Shown here piece after piece: positions 1-5,085 of a stretch of DNA of 6,212 nucleotides. The notes beneath the pieces are model-generated. The model was not told the DNA's origin, did no database searches, and worked only from the letters and a program-made list of their open reading frames with translations. The translations under genes were made by a program, and so were the position numbers. Source of the stretch: Gemmatimonadota bacterium (GTDB taxonomy: Bacteria > Gemmatimonadota > Gemmatimonadetes > Gemmatimonadales > Gemmatimonadaceae); assembly GCA_947457715.1 (NCBI GenBank), contig CANGXK010000169.1, forward strand, positions 1 to 6,212. The letters are read 5' to 3'. The stretch's first letter is position 1, and every line of letters begins with the position of its first letter.

Positions 1-779
1 ATCACGTCGATGACATCGTCGACGGTGACGACGCCAAGCAGCCGCCTGTCCGCATCGACGACCGGCAATGCCACCAGGTCGTAGTTCGACGTGATCTGCG
101 AAACCTCTTCCTGCGGCATGTCCGGGGCGACGCTGACGACCTCGCTCCACGCGAGCTCGCTGAGTGGGGTCCCGTCGGGTGAGGCCAGCAGTTCGCGCAG
201 GGAAAGCACGCCACGCAGGCGGCCGGTATGGTCGACGGTGTAGACGGTGTACATCGCCTCGCGGCGACCGGCCCGGGACATCGCCCGAACGGCCACCAGC
301 GCTTCTTCGGCCGTGAGATTCTCGTCGACCGACACGAACTCGGTGGTCATCAGACCGCCGGCCGTATACGGGTCGTACTCGAGCAACCGCTCGGTCTCCG
401 CCTTCTCCTCGGGTTCGAACTCGGCGAGGATATCGTCGGCCGTTTCGTCGTCGAGCTCTTCGAGTGCGTCGGCGCGCTCGTCGGGCGTCATCTCCGACAT
501 GATCGACGCGGCCTCGACGGCCGTCAGCTCCTCCAGCACCATGGTGCGGAGGTTCTCGTCGAGATACTCCAGCACTTCGCCCGCCCGCTCCTTCGGCAGC
601 GCGGAGAGGAACGCACGCACCATTTCGACCGGCAGTGCCTCGGCGATATCCGCGAGGTCGGCCGGGTGCATCTCTGCGGTCTGCGGTCCGATGCTCTCCG
701 GGTGCTCCTCGAGCAACTCGAGAAGATCCGGCACAATCAGCGCCGCAAGCGGCCGGTCGACTTTCGTGTGAGGAGGCAT
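1..779 (-). CDS. mgtE: Magnesium transporter MgtE, N-terminal part (truncated by window edge)
   Basis: MgtE is a homodimeric inner-membrane Mg2+ channel gated by cytosolic Mg2+ bound between its N and CBS domains. The visible 259 residues are the cytosolic half. An acidic, helical N domain fills about residues 10-135, with the repeated helical pattern HPADLADIAEALP near 38-50. The family signature YDPYTAGGLMTTEFV follows at 135-149, marking entry to CBS1 (about 140-200). CBS2 runs from about 204 and ends in LLGVVTVDDVIDV at the edge. The five-helix membrane domain, expected for a family of roughly 450 residues, lies outside the window. The ATG at 779-777 is the only usable start, because an in-frame TGA lies 24 bases upstream (806-804) with no start codon between. 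No Shine-Dalgarno site precedes it. The many Asp/Glu residues fit the known Mg2+-sensing surface. Identity is firm; the missing half is simply outside the window. Confidence 0.96.
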   Translation of the reverse strand, partial: MPPHTKVDRPLAALIVPDLLELLEEHPESIGPQTAEMHPADLADIAEALPVEMVRAFLSALPKERAGEVLEYLDENLRTMVLEELTAVEAASIMSEMTPDERADALEELDDETADDILAEFEPEEKAETERLLEYDPYTAGGLMTTEFVSVDENLTAEEALVAVRAMSRAGRREAMYTVYTVDHTGRLRGVLSLRELLASPDGTPLSELAWSEVVSVAPDMPQEEVSQITSNYDLVALPVVDADRRLLGVVTVDDVIDV

Positions 780-871
780 CGGCGTTGGGCGGCGGTCAGG
801 CGGTCAAGTTAGTGGTACGTTCGCCATGCGAGAAGCCGCCAGCGCATCGGTCGGCATCGCGTGGCCAGTCG
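780..871. other. Gap between HMA-like gene and mgtE (both minus strand)
   Basis: This 92-base stretch separates the stop of the HMA-like gene from the start of mgtE. I see no strong hairpin with a T tract, so no intrinsic terminator is supported, and no convincing -35/-10 pair. Its one clear feature is an 8-base tandem repeat close to the mgtE start. The two genes could share a transcript or mgtE could have its own promoter here; the sequence does not decide. No M-box-like Mg2+ riboswitch can be recognised, and the gap looks too short for one. Confidence 0.5.
791..806. repeat. Tandem 8-bp repeat (GGCGGTCA x2) upstream of mgtE
   Basis: Two exact head-to-tail copies of GGCGGTCA (791-798 and 799-806) lie 12-27 bases before the mgtE start. 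On the mgtE strand they read TGACCGCC TGACCGCC and contain the in-frame TGA that limits the start. Position and spacing would suit a direct-repeat operator or an element in the 5' leader. They could also be chance in G+C-rich DNA; no other copy was noticed in the window. Confidence 0.5.
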
Positions 872-1111
872 TTACAGCACCGGCAGGACCCTTGCCTCAA
901 TCCGCAATGCCCGAATGCTGACGCCCGCCGCATCGAGCGCGGCGTTCAGCGCGACACGGTCCAGCGGGCCGTCGACGTCGAGGACCGCACCCTGCATCGT
1001 GACTTCGGCGCTCAGCACCCCGGGAACGGCCCCCAACGCCGTCCACACCGCGCGGACGGCGTGCACAGCCACCAGGCCGTTGAGCTGCACGTGGATCTGT
1101 TGACGTGTCAT
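872..1111 (-). CDS. Small HMA-domain-like protein lacking the metal-binding CxxC
   Basis: This 79-residue cytosolic protein (no signal peptide or membrane segment) resembles the heavy-metal-associated ferredoxin-like fold of copper chaperones. The beta1 strand (QIHVQLNGL, 5-13) leads into a loop and helix, VHAVRAVWTALGAVPGV at 16-32. This is followed by the strand SAEVTMQGAVLDVDG at 34-48, a second helix about 50-63 (LDRVALNAALDAAGV) and a final strand. The phrase 'AVxxALxAVPGVxxAEV' is the classic HMA pattern. The usual MxCxxC loop is replaced by GLVAVHAV, and the protein has no cysteine at all. His17 is the only obvious metal ligand there. The start is well supported: GTGGAG (1125-1120) sits 8 bases before the ATG, and the TAA stop is at 874-872. 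A metal chaperone role is therefore doubtful; a protein-interaction or sensing role is possible. It lies upstream of mgtE on the same strand. Confidence 0.72.
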   Translation of the reverse strand: MTRQQIHVQLNGLVAVHAVRAVWTALGAVPGVLSAEVTMQGAVLDVDGPLDRVALNAALDAAGVSIRALRIEARVLPVL

Positions 1112-1119
1112 CTTTCAAT

Positions 1120-1125
1120 CTCCAC
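1120..1125 (-). promoter_or_regulatory. Ribosome binding site of the HMA-like gene
   Basis: GTGGAG on the minus strand contains GGAG, placed 8 bases before the ATG at 1111. It is one of only two convincing Shine-Dalgarno sites in the window and settles the start of this short gene. Confidence 0.7.
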
Positions 1126-1144
1126 GTTCGGCCCCGCCAGCTCA

Positions 1145-1154
1145 ACCGGCCGGT
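1145..1154. repeat. 10-bp perfect palindrome in the divergent region
   Basis: ACCGGCCGGT is an exact inverted repeat without a loop, near the middle of the only divergent gap in the window. It is a candidate operator half-way between the two start codons, but G+C-rich DNA gives such palindromes by chance, and the flanks do not extend the symmetry. Confidence 0.35.
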
Positions 1155-1186
1155 CGACGGCGCTTTGCCCTTTCTCCCGTCTCTCC

Positions 1187-2089
1187 ATGCCTCGCGTCGC
1201 CTTTCTCGGACTCGGCGCCATCGGTACGCCGATGGCCCGTCACCTCGCGCGTCCTGAATTCGATCTGGCGGTCTGGAATCGCACGTCGGCCAAGGCAGAG
1301 GGGATCGCGGCCGAGCTCGGAGTGCGACACGCGCTCACGCCGGCCGACGCCGCGCGCGACTGCGACGTGGTCATCACCTGCCTGCCCGTGTCGCGCAATG
1401 TGGAAGCCTTGCTCGACGGGGCCGATGGATTGCTGGCCACGATGCGCCCGGGCGCCGTGCTCGTGGACTGCACCTCGGGGGACGCGGCCACCTCCCGCCG
1501 CATGGCCGCACGGCTCGCCGAACGCGGTATCGGCTTCCTCGATGCGCCCGTCTCCGGCGGCGTCGTCGGCGCCGAACAGGGCGCCCTGACCGTCATGGTA
1601 GGCGGCGATGCCGTGACGCTGGAGCGCGTGCAGCCGGTGCTGGCCTGCTTCGGCACGCGCATCGTGCACTGCGGTGCCGTTGGCGCCGGTGATGCCCTCA
1701 AGGCCGTGAACAACGCCTTGCTCGCGATGCACATCTGGGGCACCGCCGAAGGCCTCGTGGCCCTCGAGAAGGCCGGCGTGAAGGCGGAGATCGCGCTCGA
1801 CGTGATCAATGCTTCGAGCGGTCGTTCGAACAGCAGCATGAATCTCTTCCCCGAGCGCGTGCTCACGCGCGCCTTTCCGCGCACGTTCCGTCTGGCGTTG
1901 CTCGACAAGGATGTCGGGATCGCCGCCGAGCTCGCGCGGGAGCAGCAGGTGCCGTCGCCGATGCTGCAGCTCACGGCCGAACTGTTCCGCATGGCGCATA
2001 ACGAACTCGGTGAGGACGCGGATCACGTGGAAGCCGCGAAGGTCGTCGAGCGCCTCGGTGGCGCGCAGATTGGCGGACGGACGCCGTGA
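1187..2089 (+). CDS. NAD(P)-dependent beta-hydroxyacid dehydrogenase (3-hydroxyisobutyrate dehydrogenase family)
   Basis: This 300-residue enzyme oxidises or reduces a small beta-hydroxyacid or semialdehyde, such as 3-hydroxyisobutyrate or tartronate semialdehyde, in the cytosol. The N-terminal Rossmann domain opens with GLGAIGTPMA (8-17, GxGxxG). The turn after beta2, NRT (31-33), resembles family members that prefer NADP(H). The substrate-binding signature DAPVSGG is at 119-125. The catalytic segment is GAVGAGDALKAVNN (163-176), with Lys172 as catalytic base and Asn176. LLDKDVGIA (238-246) carries the conserved Lys241 near the active site. Length and motif order match the family, so it looks intact. 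The ATG at 1187 is chosen because the Rossmann strand starts at residue 3; the frame is open far upstream, but that part overlaps the opposite-strand gene and makes no domain. No Shine-Dalgarno site precedes the start. It is the first gene of the operon and overlaps the next in GTGA. Exact substrate is unknown. Confidence 0.92.
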   Translation: MPRVAFLGLGAIGTPMARHLARPEFDLAVWNRTSAKAEGIAAELGVRHALTPADAARDCDVVITCLPVSRNVEALLDGADGLLATMRPGAVLVDCTSGDAATSRRMAARLAERGIGFLDAPVSGGVVGAEQGALTVMVGGDAVTLERVQPVLACFGTRIVHCGAVGAGDALKAVNNALLAMHIWGTAEGLVALEKAGVKAEIALDVINASSGRSNSSMNLFPERVLTRAFPRTFRLALLDKDVGIAAELAREQQVPSPMLQLTAELFRMAHNELGEDADHVEAAKVVERLGGAQIGGRTP

Positions 2090-3339
2090 GCGCGGCTGCC
2101 GTCGCAACGGTCGCCTCCGTCGAGGCGATCCGCGCCCATTTCCCGGCGCTGACGCGTCGGGAGGGGGCGCATCCGGTCGCGTTCTTCGACGGGCCGGGGG
2201 GGACGCAGGTGCCGCGCGTCGTGGCCGAGGCGATGACCGACTATCTGCTGCATCACAACGCCAACACGCATTGGGCGTACCCCACGAGCGTGGAGACCGA
2301 CGCCATGCTGGCGACGGCGCGTGAGACGCTCGCCGACTTCCTTGGGGCGACGCCGGGGGAGATCTCGTTCGGCGCCAACATGACGACGATCCTGTTTCAT
2401 GTGGCCCGCGCCATCGGACGATCGCTCAAGCCCGGCGACGAAATCATCGTCACCGAGCTCGATCACCACGCCAACATCGCACCCTGGCAGGCGCTCGCCA
2501 CAGAACGCGGTGCAGTGCTCAAGTGGCTGCCGCTCGATCTCGAGACGTATCGGCACGAGTCAGGAGCACTCGACGCGCTGCTCTCTCCGCGCACGAAGGT
2601 CGTGGCGATCGGCGCCGCGTCGAACATTCTAGGGACCGTGAGTGACGTCGCGGCAATGGTCGCGCTGGCAAAAACCGTGGGCGCGATCACCGTTGTCGAT
2701 GCCGTCCACTTCGCGCCGCACGCACTGGTCGATGTGAAGGCGATCGGCGCCGACTTCGTCCTCTGCAGCGCCTACAAGTTCTATGGTCCGCACATCGGCA
2801 TCTGCTATGGCCGCCACGAGGCGACCGCCGCCCTCGATCTGCCGCGTCTCGAGCCGGCACCGGACTACGTCCCCGAGTGCCTCGAGACGGGAACGCAAAA
2901 CCACGAAGGGATGCTCGGGGCCGCCGCCGCCGTCGACTTTCTCGCCAGCCTCGCGGTCGATGGCACTGCGTCGCGGCGCGAGCGGCTTGGCCGCGTGATG
3001 CACGTGCTGCATGATCGGGGCGAGGCGCTGCTGCGCCAGCTTTGGGTCGGCTTGCAGCTCATCGACGGCGTGACCGTGTTCGGCCCGCCGCCGGGTACGG
3101 CGCGCACACCGACCGTGTCCTTCCATGTGCAGGGGTATGAGGCCGAGTCCGTGTCGCGCTTTCTCGCACCGCGCGGCGTGTACGTCTCGCACGGTGACTT
3201 CTACGCCACCACGGTGGTACGGCGGCTTGGTCTTGCGCACGAGGGCCTCGTGCGCGTCGGCTGCTCCTGCTATACCACGCAGGATGAAATCGCGCGCGTG
3301 CTCGACGGCGTGCGCGCCCTCGTGCAAGGAACCGCCTGA
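2086..3339 (+). CDS. Cysteine desulfurase-like PLP aminotransferase class V protein
   Basis: This 417-residue cytosolic PLP enzyme of fold type I belongs to the aminotransferase class V group. It most resembles the 'cysteine desulfurase-like' subgroup related to SufS. Visible features are FFDGPGGTQVP (33-43), the catalytic-region TELDHHANIAPW (123-134, with His128), the cofactor-binding VDAVHFAPH (204-212, Asp205 for the pyridine nitrogen), and CSAYKFYGPHIG (227-238) with Lys231 for the Schiff base. ETGTQNHEG (267-275) is also typical. In true SufS/CsdA a loop near the C-terminus carries the nucleophilic Cys. Here the matching loop reads VSHGDFYA (367-374) without cysteine, so persulfide chemistry is not assured. 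Two cysteines occur later, at 393 and 395. The start is GTG, overlapping the previous stop (GTGA), with a weak GGACGGA upstream. Family placement is good; the substrate is not known, and lyase, epimerase or desulfurase chemistry are all possible. Confidence 0.88.
   Translation: MSAAAVATVASVEAIRAHFPALTRREGAHPVAFFDGPGGTQVPRVVAEAMTDYLLHHNANTHWAYPTSVETDAMLATARETLADFLGATPGEISFGANMTTILFHVARAIGRSLKPGDEIIVTELDHHANIAPWQALATERGAVLKWLPLDLETYRHESGALDALLSPRTKVVAIGAASNILGTVSDVAAMVALAKTVGAITVVDAVHFAPHALVDVKAIGADFVLCSAYKFYGPHIGICYGRHEATAALDLPRLEPAPDYVPECLETGTQNHEGMLGAAAAVDFLASLAVDGTASRRERLGRVMHVLHDRGEALLRQLWVGLQLIDGVTVFGPPPGTARTPTVSFHVQGYEAESVSRFLAPRGVYVSHGDFYATTVVRRLGLAHEGLVRVGCSCYTTQDEIARVLDGVRALVQGTA
3326..3330 (+). 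promoter_or_regulatory. Ribosome binding site of the lipoprotein gene
   Basis: AAGGA lies inside the last codons of the PLP-enzyme gene, 9 bases before the ATG at 3340 and 12 before a second ATG at 3343. The spacing favours the first ATG. This is the strongest Shine-Dalgarno match in the operon. Confidence 0.65.
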
Positions 3340-4581
3340 ATGATGTCCCCCGTGCGGCGATCTATTCCGCGGCGCATCGCGTCGACCGTCGGCCTGCTCG
3401 CGACCGCGCTCTGGGCCGCCGCCTGCGGCGAAGGCACGACGCGCGGCGATGCCTTGCCCCGCGCTGAATTTCTCTTTGCCGCCGGCGACTCCACCTACTG
3501 GGTGCGGAGCGGCGACGACGGCATGCGCGTGCGCAGCGCACCGATTCTGCTCACCGAAGTCGACGGACGGCTGTTCGAGGTTTTTCTGGGCGATGAAGGG
3601 GCGGAGTATCCCGATGCCTCGTTCGCCAGCGCACGGTTGTGGTCGCGCGAAATTCAGCGGCGGGACAGCACGCGGCTCTTCGGGGACACTACTGTGTTGA
3701 ATGAGCTCGCGCGCTGGCGCCGTGCGCATCCCCGCGATGCCGAGATCGATCCGGCCGACGAAGAGATGCTTGATGATCCACGCACCGTCGTGTCCGACGA
3801 GATCGAGATCATCGACGTGCATGGCCCGTATCTCACCTTCGAGCATCTGCTCAACATCGACACCGACGACGGTCCGCCGCACCGCCACGAGGGGCGTCGC
3901 CTGGTGGTCGACGTGCGCACGGGCGCCACGGCGTCGCTGGAGGTGCTCGTCGGTGCCAGCGAAGCGTCGCGCGTGAGAACGGCGGCCCAGGCGTCCTTCA
4001 CGCAGCTCATCGATTCGATCCGGACGGCGGGCGCCGCCGGCGACGAGCGCGCGTCCGTCGCCACGGAAACGCTGGACAGCTTCCGCTTCGACCCCACGAG
4101 CTTCGGGATCACCGACAGCGGTCGCGATCCGGCGGTGGCCTTTATGGTGCCCGGCAAGGGCGCCGACGGCGAGGCGCTCGCGCTGTATCTGCCGCCGATC
4201 ACCGTGCAGCCGCCCGTGTGGTGGACGGCGGTGCGGGCGACGCTGCCCGAGTGGGCCAAGGATTCCACGCGTGTGCGCTGGGATCGCGCTCATTACGAGA
4301 TCGCCGCACGTCCTTCGGCCGATGGCGACGCGCTCGCGCTGGTGCTGATCGGCGCGGCCGCCGGGACGTCGCGCGAGTGGCCGATCGCCACCGTGGCCGC
4401 GCCGGCCTATCAGCTCATTCCGCTGGATTCACCGCCGATCGACACGGCGGCGCGCAGCGCCCTGTCGCGGGCGTTTGATCTCTCGACATCGCTCGACGGG
4501 TTGGCGCAGCGCGCCGGATGGCCGCGGCGGCCGCGGCCACGACCGACGCTGGTTCGCACCTCCACCGCCCTCTTCAAATGA
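3340..4581 (+). CDS. Predicted lipoprotein, possibly RsiV/PdaC-like (DUF4163-DUF3298)
   Basis: I do not recognise this 413-residue protein with certainty. It begins with a lipoprotein signal: a basic n-region (Arg6, 7, 11, 12), a hydrophobic core at about 13-25 (IASTVGLLATALW), and a lipobox-like AAAC with Cys29 as the lipidated residue. The mature protein is acidic and should sit in the cell envelope. Residues 160-205 read as GPYLTFEHLLNIDTDDGPP, then a HRHEGRR segment, then VVDVRTGATASLEVLV. This follows the order of PdaC/RsiV-type extracytoplasmic domains: a strand, a short Gly/His loop, then 'D-x-x-T-G' and a strand. The segment FRFDPTSFGITD (248-259), followed by ALALYLPPITVQPP (279-292), resembles the DUF3298 half. 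No catalytic residues can be named. It directly abuts the previous stop and overlaps the thioesterase start by ATGA. Lipoprotein status is fairly sure; the domain assignment is tentative. Confidence 0.75.
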   Translation: MMSPVRRSIPRRIASTVGLLATALWAAACGEGTTRGDALPRAEFLFAAGDSTYWVRSGDDGMRVRSAPILLTEVDGRLFEVFLGDEGAEYPDASFASARLWSREIQRRDSTRLFGDTTVLNELARWRRAHPRDAEIDPADEEMLDDPRTVVSDEIEIIDVHGPYLTFEHLLNIDTDDGPPHRHEGRRLVVDVRTGATASLEVLVGASEASRVRTAAQASFTQLIDSIRTAGAAGDERASVATETLDSFRFDPTSFGITDSGRDPAVAFMVPGKGADGEALALYLPPITVQPPVWWTAVRATLPEWAKDSTRVRWDRAHYEIAARPSADGDALALVLIGAAAGTSREWPIATVAAPAYQLIPLDSPPIDTAARSALSRAFDLSTSLDGLAQRAGWPRRPRPRPTLVRTSTALFK

Positions 4582-5084
4582 CCGACGCCTTGCCCGAACG
4601 AATCTCCCGCCCCGTGGCGGCCTCGCAGCATGTGACGAGTGAACTGATCATGCCGCACGATGCCAATATTCTCGGACATGCATTCGGCGGCGCGATCATG
4701 GCGATGGTCGACAAGGCCGCCGCGGTCTCCGCGTTCCGGCATGCGCGAACGGCCTGTGTCACGGCGTCGATCGATCGCGTCGATTTTCGCGAGCCGATTC
4801 ATGTCGGGGATCTCGTGACCTGCCAGGCGTCGGTGAACTTCGTGGGCACCACCTCGATGGAGATCGGTGTGCGTGTGGAGGCCGAGGATCTCATTACCGG
4901 CGCGCGCCGTCATACCAACACCTGTTACCTCACCTTCGTCGCGATCGACCGCAACGGACGCCCGGTGCCGATTGCGCTCGTGCGGCCGGAAACCGACGAG
5001 CAGTGCCGCCGGTATGACGCGGCCCAGGCGCGGCGCCGGCGTCGGCTCGAAGAACGGCAGGACGAAGCGCGCGCCGATCGCTAG
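4578..5084 (+). CDS. Hotdog-fold acyl-CoA thioesterase (YciA/ACOT7-like)
   Basis: This 168-residue single-hotdog cytosolic enzyme hydrolyses acyl-CoA to free acid and CoA and normally works as an oligomer. The active-site loop is HDANILGHAFGGAIMAMVDKAA (27-48): Asn30 and Asp45 match the catalytic Asn/Asp positions of this family, and the GHAFGG turn precedes the long helix. CVTASIDRVDFREPIHVGD (60-78) and VGTTSMEIGVRVEAED (89-104) are the typical strands, and LTFVAIDRNGRPVPI (118-132) closes the fold. The C-terminal tail (about 151-168) is a charged helix, starting ARRRRRLEERQ. The start at 4578 overlaps the lipoprotein stop in ATGA and begins just before the domain. An in-frame ATG at 4518 would add 20 low-complexity Ala-rich residues inside the previous gene and is less likely. 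There is no Shine-Dalgarno site, so coupling to the upstream gene is probable. Acyl-chain preference cannot be read from sequence. Confidence 0.93.
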   Translation: MTDALPERISRPVAASQHVTSELIMPHDANILGHAFGGAIMAMVDKAAAVSAFRHARTACVTASIDRVDFREPIHVGDLVTCQASVNFVGTTSMEIGVRVEAEDLITGARRHTNTCYLTFVAIDRNGRPVPIALVRPETDEQCRRYDAAQARRRRRLEERQDEARADR

Positions 5085-5085
5085 C

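Larger units (their letters stand above)
1112..1186. promoter_or_regulatory. Divergent intergenic region, likely promoters for both sides
   Basis: These 75 bases separate the minus-strand HMA-like gene from the plus-strand five-gene operon, so promoters for both should lie here or run into the gene ends. No good sigma70 pair is visible. On the plus strand TTGACG (1100-1105) is a fair -35, but nothing like TATAAT follows 16-18 bases later. On the minus strand TTGAGC is followed after 17 bases by GAGATT, which overlaps the ribosome binding site. A 10-base perfect palindrome, ACCGGCCGGT, sits at 1145-1154 in the middle and could be an operator. The region is assigned from gene orientation, not from recognised promoter boxes. 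Confidence 0.45.

Noticed and set aside
228..812. A 194-residue plus-strand open frame opposite mgtE
   Set aside because: The minus strand encodes unmistakable MgtE; the plus product is an Arg/His-rich shadow.
802..834. Minus-strand promoter for mgtE (TTCTCG, 17 bases, TAACTT; or TTGACC)
   Set aside because: The first pair matches only half of each consensus box. TTGACC would put a -10 on the start codon with no matching sequence.
635..1186. Long N-terminal extension of the dehydrogenase from an ATG at 635
   Set aside because: The extension would overlap mgtE and the HMA-like gene on the other strand and makes a low-complexity Arg/Pro-rich sequence, while the Rossmann fold begins right after the ATG at 1187.
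1142..2107. A 321-residue minus-strand open frame opposite the dehydrogenase
   Set aside because: The plus-strand dehydrogenase has all family motifs; the antisense product is low-complexity and unlike any protein I know.
2629..4293. A 554-residue open frame on the minus strand
   Set aside because: It lies opposite the PLP-enzyme and lipoprotein genes, is rich in Arg, His, Gly and Ala, and shows no domain. Long antisense frames are expected in G+C-rich coding DNA.
5041..5084. Arg-rich tail of the thioesterase as a possible frameshift into noncoding sequence
   Set aside because: The tail reads as a charged helix, ends cleanly at TAG one base before the next gene, and the hotdog fold is already complete before it.
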